Shown here: positions 1 through 11,045 of the stretch, one piece after another
Layout of the letters: each line of letters starts with the position of its first letter
Numbering within the stretch: the stretch's first letter is position 1
NCBI GenBank assembly: GCA_030998015.1
Contig: JARWMV010000035.1
Span: 1 to 64,000, forward strand
Direction: 5' to 3'
Source: Ceratorhiza oryzae-sativae
Lineage: Eukaryota > Basidiomycota > Agaricomycetes > Cantharellales > Ceratobasidiaceae
DNA length: 64,000 nt
Translations under genes and position numbers: made by a program
The notes under the pieces: generated by a model
Databases searched by the model: none
Seen by the model: only the letters and a program-made list of their open reading frames with translations
Told to the model about the DNA's origin: nothing

Positions 1-19
1 TGTACCCTGACCCGTAACA
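1..19 (+). repeat. 3' end of a family-B LTR
   Basis: These 19 bases match the last 19 bases of the complete family-B LTR at 35,498-36,801, ending in GACCCGTAACA. They abut a gypsy chromodomain reading frame exactly at the codons for Met-Lys/Ile-His-Pro. A family-B element or solo LTR therefore inserted into that gypsy gene, with most of the copy lying left of the window. Confidence 0.8.
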
Positions 20-340
20 AAAATACACCCAGTGTTTCATGTTTCACTTCTCACCAGATATAAAGATGACCCCTATGGCCATCAGGTTCCCCCACCACCA
101 CCTGTGGTAACTCCTGAAGGTGAAGAAGAATTCGAAGTGGAACAGATCATAAAGTCACAATACAACAAAAGATCTAACATCTTCGAATACTATGTCAAGT
201 GGCTCAGCTATGACAAACAACAATGGCTAACTTATGATGACCTGGTGAATGCACCAGAACTCATTGCCAACTATGTCAAGTCACATCCAAAGGCACCCCA
301 TGACCCCCATGCCTTGAAGGGGGGAAGTGTCACAAACTGA
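20..340 (+). pseudogene. Ty3/gypsy pol C-terminus with chromodomain (fragment)
   Basis: The frame gives the C-terminal end of a chromoviral integrase. It starts IHPVFHVSLL, then a proline run (PPPPP), EGEEEFEVEQII, a chromodomain core with YYVKWL and W-L-T-Y-D, and ends GGSVTN. It is near-identical to the C-terminus encoded at 60,677-61,040 on the other strand. The upstream pol is cut off by the family-B LTR end at 1-19, so this is the 3' stub of an element. The chromodomain class is known to guide integration to heterochromatin. The stop overlaps the start of the downstream LTR, as in the right-hand copy. Confidence 0.85.
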
Positions 341-704
341 CATGCATATATCCACTCTATAATATTTTCTTGATTTACTACATTTTATGAGATCACCTTC
401 AAACATACTTGCCTTTTATGGTATATCTGTGTCATGTGATTCAGGGGATGTTCTGGACCGACAACTGAGATGTATTTCAACTCTGATGTGAAATTCCGCA
501 GTTCCGCAGTCGCTTCTACTGCTTCTATCTCTTATTGGTCATGACTCACCATATGGACTTGTTTGTTATGATGTGGCTTGTACTATGTATATAAACCAGG
601 TCAAGTTCACAGAGGACTCCTCAAGAACTTGACCTCTTGTCGAATACAAGTTCTTTCTTTCTTTCTTACTATTTTCCTCATCGCCTGACTTGTCGTCGCT
701 GACA
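328..704 (+). repeat. Family-A LTR (3' LTR of chromodomain gypsy)
   Basis: It starts TGTCACAAACTGACA directly after a purine tract (AAGGGGGGAAG, the polypurine tract). It carries a TATA-like 'tatataaacc' at about 588 and ends near CTGACA. It matches the LTRs at 1,354-1,723 (reverse), 4,011-4,372 and 60,304-60,689 (reverse). The 3' end is approximate because the last 20 or so bases diverge from the other copies. Confidence 0.75.
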
Positions 705-778
705 CCTGCTGTCTATTCAAAAACTTCAGCCTGACATGCACACTCAGGCTTGTGGCATATTGAGAACCTGCCTCACCT

Positions 779-822
779 GCCAGAATATTACCAGCAGGTT
801 GCCAGAATATTACCAGCAGGTT
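779..822. repeat. Two exact 22-bp tandem units in a CCAGAAT-rich stretch
   Basis: A 22-bp unit starting GCCAGAATATTACC is repeated perfectly (779-800, 801-822), followed by a partial third copy. Related GCCAGAAT/GGAATTCC pieces continue to about 1,000. No gene is apparent at 705-1,045; the overlapping ORFs in several frames there come from this repetitive composition. Confidence 0.7.
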
Positions 823-1045
823 GCCAGAATTCCGCCAGCAAAGTGCCAGAACAGCAGTGCTTACACACCAGAATCCGCGAGCATGCTGGGCAGGAACTCA
901 GTCGACAAACACAACTCCAGTGCTGTGCTGGCACTGGCATCACCGGAATTTGCCAGATTTTTTGCTGCCAGAAGCTGGAATTCCAGTGTGTGGGATTCCA
1001 GCTCAACATCTTTATAATTGTTTATCTTAAGTTTGTGCAGCTCTG

Positions 1046-1216
1046 AATCTTATAGAGCTGTGCAAGGTCTGAGGGGTAAGTACTGAGGTCATGTGATCCT
1101 GCTGTAAGTGCCAAGATCACGTGACCTTGTTTATGGCTTGTTCTGCTTAGGAAAAATGCCATAAATCCATAAAAATATTCAGTTACTCTGTTATGTGTGT
1201 TTGATGGGTCATAACA
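1046..1216 (+). repeat. 3' fragment of a family-C LTR
   Basis: The segment shares 'gcagctctgaatcttatag' (from about 1,038) and repeated TAAG-nnC-nnAGGTCA-GTGATC motifs with the family-C LTR at 6,263-8,208. It ends GGTCATAACA, resembling that LTR's GGTCATGACA end. A truncated reverse family-B LTR follows immediately. Confidence 0.5.
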
Positions 1217-2175
1217 CTCAGAGGAGGTCCTTTTATACCCTGAGGAGGGCATTCCAGAGTCAAATAGATGCATGCATGCCAGTGCAATCATCAAAAGAGG
1301 GTACTGCTATACTTGGGGTACACCCTAGCCCAGTATAGGATATGAGAGTAAAGTGTTGTTGACAACAAGTCAGGTGATGAGAAAATAGTAAGAAAAGAAC
1401 TTGTATACGATGAGAGGTCAAGTTCTTGAGGAGTCCTCTGTGAACTTGACCTGGTTTATATACATGGTACAAGCCACATCATAACAAACAAGTCTGTACA
1501 GTGAGTCATGACTGATAAGAGATAGAAGCGATAGAGGCGACTGTGGAACTGCGGAATTTCACATCAGAGTTGAAATACATCTCAGTTATCAGTCCAGAAC
1601 ATCCCCTGAATCACATGACACAGATATACCATAAAAGGCAAGTATGTTTTGAAAATGATCTTGTAAAATATAATAAATCAAGAAAATATTATAGAATGGA
1701 TATATGCATGTCAGTTCATGACATGAGAGTAAAGACAGGGTGTGGATCAGAGGCATTGATGCATCTGAGACCTGCTATTGGCTTGTAGATCATATTATCA
1801 TAGTATATACATGTAATGAACAGAGGCTACATCTCAGTGAGTCATAAAGTGAGTCAGAGAAGCTTCTGGATCAATTTGGAAAGCTCTCCTGACTCACTGG
1901 AGTCATTAGATCTTGATTGATTGTCCAGTAAGATTCTAATGATCTTTGGACCGTTCCAGTGCAAGGATCTGGTGGGTCCCAACAATCTTTGGGCAGCAGA
2001 TACCGCCGAAGATTAGCTATCAATAGAGCATAAGATCGCTTTGATAGCGTAAGCGGTTGCCAAGATATGAGTGGTGCAATGTTGTAATCAATATCTCCTG
2101 ATAAGAGGAAATATCGCAACCTCTGTATCTCTCTGAGTTCTTAAGATAAAATCATGATAAAATATGCGTTGGAAA
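1217..2175 (-). repeat. Truncated family-B LTR, reverse, split by a family-A LTR
   Basis: The reverse complement corresponds to the interior of the 1.3-kb LTRs at 6,713-8,010 and 35,498-36,801, including the TATA region (TATAAAAGG). Both ends of the LTR are missing. A 370-bp family-A LTR interrupts it. Differences from the better copies are largely C-to-T/G-to-A. Confidence 0.85.
1354..1723 (-). repeat. Solo family-A LTR inside the family-B LTR
   Basis: A TGTTGTTGACA...CATGACA block matches the reverse complement of the family-A LTR. It is flanked by a perfect 11-bp direct repeat, TGAGAGTAAAG (1,343-1,353 and 1,724-1,734). Undisturbed family-B copies contain this site once, apart from one base. 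No internal retrotransposon sequence is left. Confidence 0.8.
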
Positions 2176-3560
2176 TGTATATGCATCTCTTAAATTGTAG
2201 TAAGCCTTTGTCCCTTTCCCAATCTTTGACCTTTTTGTTGTCCTCTAGTGCTTTGATGATCTTGGCTAGGCATGCATCTCCTGGTATCTCATCTTGGATG
2301 AGTTGCTCTAGGTCATGGTCAGGTGTGATTTCACTTCCCCAGAGTTTGGAGAGTTGCAAAATTTTTTCTGGTTTAAGCAGAGCCTGGCTCTCACCCCCCC
2401 CCCTTCAGGCAGGTGTTGTAAAAGTCTTGACAGGATGTCTGCTCATCCATTTTTGGCCCCTTGGAGGTACAGAATTTTGAAATTGAATCTGGACAAGAAC
2501 TTGTGCCATTGCACAACTCAGCCACTTAACAGTTGCTTTGTCTTCCAGTACTCCAGATTTTTATGATCCAATATGATCTGGATTGGGTGTTCAGATCCTT
2601 CCAGCAGGTGGTGCCAGTGTTTCAGTGCTTTGACAATTGCTAGCATTTCCTTATTGTATATATTGTAGTTCTGTTCTGCTGGGGCCATTGCCTTTGATAG
2701 GTAACTGACTGGGTGTAACAAGCTGTCTTCTCCATATTGCATGAGTACCACTCCTGTGGCATATCCTGATGCATCCCATTCAATATAGAAGGGCTTTGAC
2801 TGGTCTGGTTGGACCAAGAGTGGTGCATCTGTGAGTTTTTGTTTTAACATTTGGAATGCTTCTTCTTGCTCCTTGGTCCATTCCCATTTCACATCCTTTT
2901 TGCATAGTTCATGTAGGCATTTGGCTGTTTTTGAGAAATCTTGTATAAATTGCCTCAGCCAGTTGCAGAATTCTAGAAACTCAAGCATCTCAGTGCTGTT
3001 TGTAGGTTGGCTCCATTATACAGCTTTTTTGACTTTTGCTGGGTCTACCTTGATGCCTTCAGAGGACACAATAATTCCCAGGTAGTTGATCTCAGGTACA
3101 TTGAAGAAGCATTTCTCCAGTGCACAGTATAGGCCATGTTTCTTGAATTGCAGTCAAACCTCCTTAACATGTTTGTCATGGTCCTACAGGTCCTTGGAGT
3201 AGATCAAGACATTGTCCATATATACCACCACATAAACCCCCTTCTAGGTCTCAAAGGATGTCTTGCATCATATTCATGAATGCTCCTGGGGAGTTCATTG
3301 TGCCAAAATTGCATTACCAAAGGTTCATACAACCTGTATTTGGTTTTGAAAGCCAAGTTCCACTTCTCTCCTTTCCATAATCTAACCAGGTTAAAACCCC
3401 ATTTCAGATCCAGCTTGCCCTTGGCTGTACAGCTAATCCCACTGATCTTGTTTCACAACACCTTCATCACTAGGCTGCCAAACATGTCTGGCCATCTGGT
3501 TGACAGGGTGCTTGTGTGCTCATATCCCAGCTGAGCTAGGGATTGCAACACCTTGTTCTG
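2176..3560 (-). pseudogene. Ty3/gypsy pol relic: reverse transcriptase, RNase H, start of integrase
   Basis: The best-kept stretch (2,988-2,518) encodes the RT thumb/RNase H region: 'FSKTAKCLHEL', 'VKWEWT', 'DASGYATG', 'LLHPVSYLSKAM', 'NKEMLAIVKALKHW' and 'DHKNLEYWKT'. Downstream, 2,359-2,162 gives 'ITPDHDLEQLI', the linker before integrase, cut by the family-B fragment. Upstream (3,560-2,990) the RT core is still recognisable (LKWGFN and FKTKY...LYEPLVMQF equivalents) but broken by many indels and stops. It aligns domain for domain with the gypsy at 60,677-64,000 and is clearly more diverged. It cannot encode a working polymerase. Confidence 0.85.
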
Positions 3561-4010
3561 GTAAGTCTTGTTGTGTTATATTTCTTGTTATTCATTCATA
3601 ATACCCTCCCTTGTGCCTTCCACAGTGTAGTGTTGCCAGGCTTGCCTGAGATATTTGGTGTCCATGCCATTTATGATGGCCCTTGAATATCCAGTGAGAT
3701 ATTAGAACATTAAATGTGGCACAGTAACTGGCAACATTTTTAGGGCATTGCTGCACAACTGCAGGTATCTGATGATTATCAATAAGTACAGACAAGTGCT
3801 CAGTGCAACAAATTGGCCATATTTTCTATATATCAGTTGTAACAGCAAACAATGGGCAAACTGTAAGCCTCTATGCCCCTTGCTTCTGCTCCATCTTGAT
3901 CAAATACCTAGCATCATACCTCACAACAGCCTGCAACCCACTTTACATTGTTGGTCAGTGTCAGACAAACTGTTACTAACTTTTCTCATCTACTGACATC
4001 TGTGTAGCAG
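3561..4010. other. Stretch without a recognisable gene
   Basis: AT-rich sequence between the gypsy relic and a family-A LTR. The short ORFs on both strands show no motif. It may be decayed gag/protease of the same element. Confidence 0.4.
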
Positions 4011-4372
4011 TGTCACAAACTGACACGCATATATCCATTCTATAATATTTTCTCAATTTATTACATTTTATGAGATCATTTTCAAAACATACTTGCCTTT
4101 TATGGTATATCTGTGTCATGTGACTCAAAGGATGTTCTGGACCAATGACTGAGATGTATTTCAACTCTGATGTGAAATTCTGCAGCTCCACAGTCACTTC
4201 TATCTCTTATTGATCATGACTCACCGAATGGACTTGTTTATTATGATGTGGCTTGTATCATGTATATAAACCAGGTCAAGTTCACAGAGGACTCCTCAAG
4301 AACTTGACCTCTCATCGAATACAAGTTCTTTTCTTATCATTTTCCTTGTCACCTGACTTGTCATTGTCAACA
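4011..4372 (+). repeat. Family-A LTR
   Basis: Starts TGTCACAAACTGACACG and ends TTGTCAACA. It is collinear with the other family-A LTRs and retains the TATA-like region near 4,264. No matching 5-bp duplication was seen around it (AGCAG before, GGTTG after), so the ends may be rearranged. Confidence 0.8.
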
Positions 4373-4399
4373 GGTTGACAGGCAAAGCAAAAGACTAAA

Positions 4400-5147
4400 C
4401 CAATTCATCAAAATCCACCTTCATCACTATATAAATCATAGACAGACAGATTGGGTTGCAGCTTTGCCTATGGCAGAATTCACATACAATAATGGGAAGC
4501 ACTCTGGATCAAAACACTTGCTGTTCTTCACATGCTATGGTTATAACCCAGACTTCACTGTGGGTGATACCAAAGAAAGCCAGGTACCTGCTGCTGATCA
4601 ATACACCAAACACCTCAAAGAAATCCAAGAAGAGGCTAAGGCAGTGTTAATGATTGCAAACCAAACATACTCTGAATACTATAATCAGAAACATTGTGAT
4701 GCTCCCAAGATCAAAGTTGGATCAAAGGTTTTCCTAGACAGATCAAATATTAAAACCATATGCCCTTCCAAAAAATTGGATAATATGTGTTTTGGACTGT
4801 TCAAAGTGTTGGAACAAATTGGGAAACATACTTTCAAACTGGAACTACCCAAGTCCATGAAGGTTCACCCAGTATTCCACACCTTGCTCTTATTCCCTAA
4901 ACCAGTGGACAACTATAACCAGCAACCAGTACCTGTACCACCAGTGGTCACTCCCAAAGGAGAAGAGGAATTTGAGGTTGAAAAAATCCTTGACTCTTGA
5001 AAGGTCAGAAGAAGGTTGGAATACTATTTCAAATGGAAAGGTTACAGGCCAGAGGAGAATCTTTGGTTACCTAAAGCCAAATTCAAGAATGCCCCTGAAA
5101 GGGTAAAAGAATTCCACCAACTCCATCCCAATGCACTTGGACCTTAA
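4400..5147 (+). pseudogene. Ty3/gypsy integrase C-terminus with chromodomain, one nonsense codon
   Basis: From 4,464 the frame gives the integrase end 'MAEFTYNNGKHSG', then 'YSEYYNQKH', a GPY-like region with VHPVFH, and EGEEEFEVEKI-type chromodomain entry. A TGA at 4,998-5,000 interrupts it. The same frame then continues with YYFKWKGY and ends with TAA at 5,145-5,147. The TGA sits where an Arg codon (CGA) would fit. A polypurine tract and the family-D LTR follow at once. It belongs to a different gypsy lineage from family A, judging from its divergent LTR and chromodomain. Confidence 0.85.
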
Positions 5148-5157
5148 TGGGGGGAAG

Positions 5158-5480
5158 TGTCATGACCTAGACCATGATGCAGAAATCATTATGATTTTTA
5201 TTATATTTTATATCTCTCTTTTTTATGATTTTGGGCAAGTCCCATTTAATCAGATATATGTGTAGAATTACTTACATGAGATCACATGACATTGTTATTG
5301 TTTACACTCTGTTTGTATCTTCCAGAATATTCTGTTATGTGGCACCATTCTGATATTGTACAATAGTTGTCTTGCACCATGGTGTATTTGATATTAGCTA
5401 CTTGTATGAATATATAAGGGAGAGTCTGAGAGGCTTAAAGCCTCAGAACTTGACCTCCTGTTGTATTCCTCTACTACCTG
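5158..5480 (+). repeat. Family-D LTR (3' LTR of the preceding gypsy)
   Basis: Begins TGTCATGACCTAGACC right after the purine tract GGGGGGAAG. A TATA-like 'atatataaggg' at about 5,409 precedes 'gagagtctgag' and 'cctcagaacttgacct'. The same blocks recur in reverse at 8,963-9,313. The 3' end was not resolved; the right coordinate is a minimum. Confidence 0.65.
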
Positions 5481-6262
5481 TGAGACACATAGTCAAGCAG
5501 CCCTTGCCCAGCTCTCTTTAGAGCATAGTGCCCTTACTATAAGTCTTCCTCCATGTGCTTATCACAGCCCACATCCTTGTTGCACATTTACCCCTTGACA
5601 TTGTGACTTAGACCTCCAGCATTGTTGCCTATAGGTCTCCCATTGTCCACTTAGACATTTGGGTTATCTCCTCAGGTCATAGCTCTGACAATCCCCTTCC
5701 CTGATGTGGCCCCTCCCCCATCCCCTCTCATCCTCTTCTTCTGCTTTCCCTGTGTCCCACTTGCTTGCTGTCTTTCCACACCCCCCCTTCCCCATTCTAC
5801 ATGTCTGCTGCCCTCATATCCTTTGTGTAACCAACCTTTTCTTCCTTTCAGTGAGTAGTTATTTATCTTACTTTTTGCTTTTCTGATCTGTGCCCACAAT
5901 AGTTAATGTTGGGTCATGTTGGATTGTTGATTGAGGAATTGATGTTAGGTTATGTCCTGTATATAATTGTACCAAAATCAAATAATCTCCACTTTTGGTC
6001 ATTGTGTGATTATTTGGCACTTTCAGGGATATTAAAGACCCTGGTTATGATCATGCTGATCATAGGGTTTTATCTAGATCTAATTATGATTGCACAATTG
6101 ATTGAGTTTTGATTCATGAATTCTGTGGGTGAATTTTAGGGATGTAATTTCAAGGTACTTCTGATGTGTGATTACAATGTGTTATGAGGGTAATTTGGGG
6201 GTCTGATTGCTTCATGCAATTACACCATGTGATGACCTGCCATAATTCTACTCTGTGATTAC
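5481..6262. other. Low-complexity and AT-rich spacer
   Basis: C/T-rich sequence at 5,690-5,800 is followed by AT-rich sequence with 'gtaatt/gattac' motifs. No coding frame is convincing; the 75-aa reverse ORF at 5,672-5,899 reflects base composition. Confidence 0.4.
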
Positions 6263-6621
6263 TGTCAAGACCCCTGTTTACTATCCTTTGGTCTTCCTTA
6301 AGTAGTGGCTATGTCAGTTATGTTGTCTATTTCTATCTATTGTGTGTCTCTATTCTACAGTATATAGTCAAGGTCCCTGTGGTGGACAAGATAAAGCAAG
6401 CTGAGGTCCTCTGGCTTGCTCCCTATTTCTTATATACTCCACAAGGTGTGAGTCAGACTTTTCTGCAGTTGCAGTGTTTACAGGTCACATGAGTTGCTTG
6501 GCCCTGAGTAAACAGTGTTGATGCCTCACATGATAGTCTATAATGCTTATGTAAGTTGCTCTTTGGGTTGTTGCAGCTCTGAATCTTATAGAGCCACACA
6601 AGGTCCCATTGTCACATGATT

Positions 6622-8096
6622 TAAGCACTGAGGTCACATGATAACTTGCTCCTTGCTCCTCATTACAAAGGAGAGATTTAAGAGGAGTGACTTGGTAAGC
6701 ACCAATATAAGCTGTTATGGATCACTAACCTTTTCTATTATTTTAGTCTGCTCTGCCAACCTCAAGTGATGCCTCTGTAATTAAATTGTGAAATACTTGA
6801 ATTTGTATGTGCTCCAAATTGTACTATTCCATTCATTAAATAGTAAAAATTTCCCGCTTTCCAACGCATATTTTATTAAGTTTTTACGATAAGATCTCAG
6901 AGAGATACAGAGGTTGCGATATTTCCTCTTATCAGGAGATATTGATTACAACATTGCACCACTCATATCTGGCAACCGCTTACGCTATCAAAGCGATCTT
7001 ATGCTCTATCGATAGCTAATCTTCGGCGGTATCTGCTGCCCGAAGATGTGGGACCCACCGATCCTTGCACTGGAACGGTCCAAAGATCATTAGAATCTTA
7101 CTGGACAATCAATCAAGATCTAATGACTCCAGTGAGTCAGGAGAGCTTTCCAAATTGATCCAGAAGCTTCTCTGACTCACTTTATGACTCACTGAGATGT
7201 AGCCTCTGTTCATTACATGTATATACTATGATAATATGATCTACAAGCCAATAGCAGGTCTCAGATGCATCAATGCCTTCAATCCACACCCTGTCTTTAC
7301 TCTCTTATCCTATACTGGGCTAGGGTGTACCCCAAGTATAGCAGTACCCTCTTTTGATGATTGCACTGGCATGCATGCATCTATTTGGCTCTGGAATGCC
7401 CTCCTCAGGGTATAAAAGGACCTCCTCTGAGGCCCTTCCAGACCACCCCCTCTACTCAACCCAGACTGGTTATTGGTTTCTTTTCTCTTTCTATTTTTCT
7501 CTTGTCTGAGTGTGATTTCTTATATAACTAGTACTGAGGAATAAAGTACCATATTAGTTATATATTGTCTGATTCATTGTATCTTATATACAGAGTTATA
7601 TAAGGATACAATATTGCCTGATTGAGCATGACATTAAGTACCAGCTATTAGAGGAAATCTAAGTACCTGTAGCTGAGGAAGTACATGCATTAGGCAGCCC
7701 ACCATCTATCCTATAAGCTATCACTTAAGTCTAGTATTAAGATTAGTATCAGTTAGTCCAAGCGACTAGGGCTGAACTACATTTAAGATATCTAAGGGAA
7801 CCTGACCATAGTAGTCTTGCTCTTTATACCTATAAATTGGTCAGTTTACACTGTGAAAGATTAAGACTACCTTGATTGTTACTTGATTGCATTGCAACTA
7901 CTTTGAGCCTTCTTACTCTAGTCTAAGAAGTATTGAGTATGATTAGTGTATACTAACATATTTACATTTGCTTAAGCTCTAGATATTCAAGTGTACCATG
8001 ACCTGTAACATAAGCACTGAGGTCATGTGATAACTTGCTCCTTGCTCCTCATTACAAGGGAGAGATTTAAGAGGAGTGACTTGGTAAGCACCAGGT
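6622..8096. repeat. 86-bp tandem duplication split by the family-B LTR
   Basis: Unit 1 is 6,622-6,707 and unit 2 is 8,011-8,096. Both begin TAAGCACTGAGGTCA and contain 'aacttgctccttgctcctc' and 'agaggagtgacttgg'. A partial third unit starts at 8,097 (TAAGTGCCAAGGTCA). The 1.3-kb LTR lies exactly at the junction. Confidence 0.75.
6713..8010 (+). repeat. Solo family-B LTR with TSD TAAGC
   Basis: TGTTATGGATCACTAAC...CCTGTAACA, 1,298 bp, with TGTTA/TAACA terminal symmetry. It is flanked by TAAGC at 6,708-6,712 and 8,011-8,015. It contains a TATA box (TATAAAAGG, 7,411-7,419) and is collinear with the copy at 35,498-36,801. No internal retrotransposon sequence lies next to it. Confidence 0.9.
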
Positions 8097-8213
8097 TAAG
8101 TGCCAAGGTCATGTGATCTTGTTTACCACCTGTTCACCTTGGGAGGTAATGTTAGTCATAGTAGATTGACTCCCTAGTTTTGTTATGACTGCTGAGTAGG
8201 TCATGACAATTAT

Positions 8214-8962
8214 CTCATCTAATCACAGCATGTAACCACATGTAATACTACTAGGTAATTACAGGGTCAAATTACACATGTGATTAAGCTAAATAATACA
8301 GGGGGGTATCATTATGCTATAATGGATTTATAACTAGTAATTAGTTGTTATTATATCAACCAGTTTTTCCTGAGACATGATGCGTCCCCAAAGAACTGAC
8401 TCAATGTCTGGCACCAACTCTACCTTCACCACAACCCCCCTCTGTTTGTCCCTTTCAATTCACACCATTGCAATGTAGTGTGTGCCAGTGCTCCAGTGCT
8501 TGGACCAGGTGACTGTATCTGAAAAGAAGGCATGTGGGATGTGGCATTGTATCTTGAACAGCCCAACCAGTGTTGTAGGTATTTTCTCTGCTGATTTTTA
8601 GGTTCTTTTTTTGCTAAGGAACAACCTTGCTGTAGGCTCCAATAGTAGTGACACATGTGAAAAGCATGGAATCCAATGTAAACTTTTTTGTGTATTCTTA
8701 ACTTGCCTGAAGCTTTGCTTATTCACTCTCTCTGTATGCTGGGAACATCCAAATTTTTGGATGCACAGTGTCAAGGCTGGAGCCTTAGACAGGGGCAAAT
8801 ACCAACAAAGGGTAACACCTGACTCTACTGCAATAAATACAGGGAGTCAACCCACAATGTCTAAGGGACACACAGGGAAGGAGGAAGGGGTAGAAGGCGA
8901 TGAGGTGCCAAGGTTATGATTTATAAGAGGTGCACTTGTACTTAAGAGTACTGGGCAGGAAC
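8214..8962. other. Stretch without a recognisable gene
   Basis: The sequence after the family-C LTR is AT-rich to about 8,380 and more complex after that. Open frames on both strands (for example 8,611-8,919 forward) have no family motif. It may be an unidentified decayed transposon. Confidence 0.35.
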
Positions 8963-9313
8963 TGTTATGGCTTGGTGACCACACAGGTAGAAGGGATGAC
9001 AGGACAAGAGGTCAAGTTCTGAGGCTTAAGGCTCTTAGACTCTCCCTTATATTTTCAGCTAACTACCATGTACAAGTTCTCATACAGCACAGAGGTGAGA
9101 TACAACTGCAAGAGAATAACTGAGATGAGACAAGTACAGTACTAGAGTGAGCTGAGATGGAAAACACTAAAATAAGCACCATGGCACTATTACATAATGT
9201 GGCAATGCATATATTGTAAAAAATAGAATAAACTCAACTTAGAGAAAAATATATAAAAGATGAAAATGAAAATAAAATATAATAAATTGTGTTCATGACG
9301 TTGGGTCATGACA
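8963..9313 (-). repeat. Family-D-related LTR, reverse
   Basis: The reverse complement begins TGTCATGACCCAACG and contains 'ataagggagagtcta' and 'cctcagaacttgacct', shared with the LTR at 5,158. It ends near GCCATAACA. Flanking five-mers do not match, so the copy may be truncated or recombined. Confidence 0.6.
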
Positions 9314-9649
9314 AACAAAATAGATGTTTTGACCATTTACTATAGTCCATCTAGCTTGATTTTGTGAATATTCTATCCCAATCACTCAAAAATTGGACAA
9401 AATGCACATTTTCAATATGTCTCCATCAAGGTCATTACAATATATAATACACTTGTTTTCATGCAGTACTGCATCTCTTAAGTATCTAGCAGCTGAAATA
9501 TCATCACAGATGGTCAAAATGGACATACTGTGCATTTTTTTTTAACTTGTCCAAAAAAATTGGATGTCTGGGGCATGAAGAGTCTTGTTTCGGTGTTCTT
9601 AGGTTATCGAGCTGGGCGCGTTTGCGCGTTTTTTTTCCTGCCCGGGCAT

Positions 9650-10003
9650 ATACGTCACTACTATCCTGGCCAACTGGCGTACATGGAGGATTTCCAGCCG
9701 TTTGAGGCCACTCCCGCTTCAACGTAGGGCCGCATGCATTCTACTGGCCTGGATTTGGACTCACGAAATAGGCGCCGTATCATTGTCATTCCGGTCACCG
9801 ATATCGTCCTCGCTTGCCACCTTGTTCCGAAGTTTAACGAGCTCGACCCCACACTGCCCCTAACTCCTCGCACCGAATTACTCTCCATTGGCCGACACTT
9901 CTGGTTCAACCATTACTACACTCACCACTTGTTCCAACTCATTCAGCACTGGCACCGCCGACACCCCACTTGGCATGAACGCCTCTTCGCCTACACTCGA
10001 TGA
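9650..10003 (+). pseudogene. C-terminal relic of a Plavaka-like transposase
   Basis: One frame reads 'YYPGQLAYMEDFQPF', a TAG stop at 9,725-9,727, then 'RRIIVIPVTDIVLACHLVPKF' and 'GRHFWFNHYYTHHLFQL', ending TGA at 10,003. The V-I-P-V-x-D-I...C-H-L-V-P-K-F block followed by an aromatic F-W-x-N-x-Y stretch is the pattern at the C-termini of Plavaka-type transposases. The Plavaka gene at 28,208-32,124 ends with an equivalent block (PASDVVRLCPLAPV...FYLNKY). The in-frame TAG and lack of an upstream transposase core mark it as a relic. Assignment is by pattern only. Confidence 0.5.
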
Positions 10004-11045
10004 GGCGATATTGTCATGCACGCTCCCTGTTTATATACACATTCCATTTTTTCTCTCCACCACCTCGCTCCTTCGCGCGTCCAGCACCTTTTCCTATCCA
10101 CATGTGAGTTGAGCCACGATATCATCCATACGATTAGTCAACTAACGACCTGCGCGAAATACAGTCCTAAACCGCCGTTAATCCTCCCTGGTTCATTGCC
10201 TGCTCAGGCTTGCGATTCACATGTCCGGTGAGTCAAATCGATAGTGGTTTACATAAAACACTCACTGGTTTTCTCTTTTAAGATATCCCACAATTCGAGT
10301 CGAACATGTTGCCTGCGGCGGGCTGATCTAGTTGCCCTAGCTCTGTATCGCAGCCGATCGTCAATCCGAGATAGCTGTTCATATTGCCAGTTAGTCAACC
10401 TGATGAATGGGCACGCGCTTCCTGGCATGGATTGGCTCGGTTCCGAGTTCACTCTGTCGCCTCTTATCGATCCGCGTAGGACTTTCCTTGCATCACTCAT
10501 ACGTATGTCAAAGTTCCTCTTGGACAAGGCATTTTTGAACAAGGCTTGGGCAAAGTAAGTATCATCTCAATGCGAATCTCGCTGGTTTGAACTGGTATTG
10601 ATGTATTTATTTTAATAAGTTCAGCGCTCTTGAAGCTCTCGAAGTCGGCAAGTGCGAGCGCGCCCTCGGCTCCGCTTTCAACTAGCGCCTTTGGGTCAGG
10701 AGAGAGGCTTCACGCAAATGCGTCGTGCTGGCCCCACCCCAACCCAGCTACCCCTTGCCTGCCAACACGATCCTCAGCTTGTCGCCCCCTATTGCCTTTG
10801 CACATGCTTGCACTGTTGAATTTACAATCATATGGGTGTATGTATGCGCATATTTGTTTCTGTTTCGTATCCCCCCTCTCTGATATCATGCGCGAGTTCG
10901 CGGGAATCCCCCTTCTTCTTCCTTAGTTCTCACCTTCGTAGTTGAGCTAAGGTATCGTATTTTCTTTCTTTTCTCATGTATTCTATTCACACTGTACTCT
11001 GTAGTACGATTTGTATCTTAGCCACGAGAAACCTCCCTGCGTGAG
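10004..11045. other. Stretch without an assignable gene
   Basis: There are plausible splice signals (GTGAGT at about 10,228 and TTTTAAG at about 10,281) and an open frame at 10,244-10,558, but no family motif and no consistent gene model. Confidence 0.3.

Larger units (their letters stand above)
6263..8208 (+). repeat. Family-C solo LTR containing a nested family-B solo LTR
   Basis: Starts TGTCAAGACCCC and ends GGTCATGACA, so the ends are TG...CA with TGTCA/TGACA symmetry. Flanks are ATTAC (6,258-6,262) and ATTAT (8,209-8,213), a 5-bp duplication with one mismatch. Removing the nested insertion leaves about 640 bp. There is no pol or gag sequence on either side, so it reads as a solo LTR. 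Confidence 0.65.

Noticed and set aside
736..1046. Overlapping ORFs in four frames
   Set aside because: All follow from the tandem CCAGAAT repeat; none shows family features.
5672..5899. Reverse ORF rich in Gly/Arg/Lys
   Set aside because: It arises from a C/T-rich low-complexity stretch.
8958..9318. Family-D LTR as a clean solo LTR
   Set aside because: Flanking five-mers (GGAAC and AACAA) do not match.
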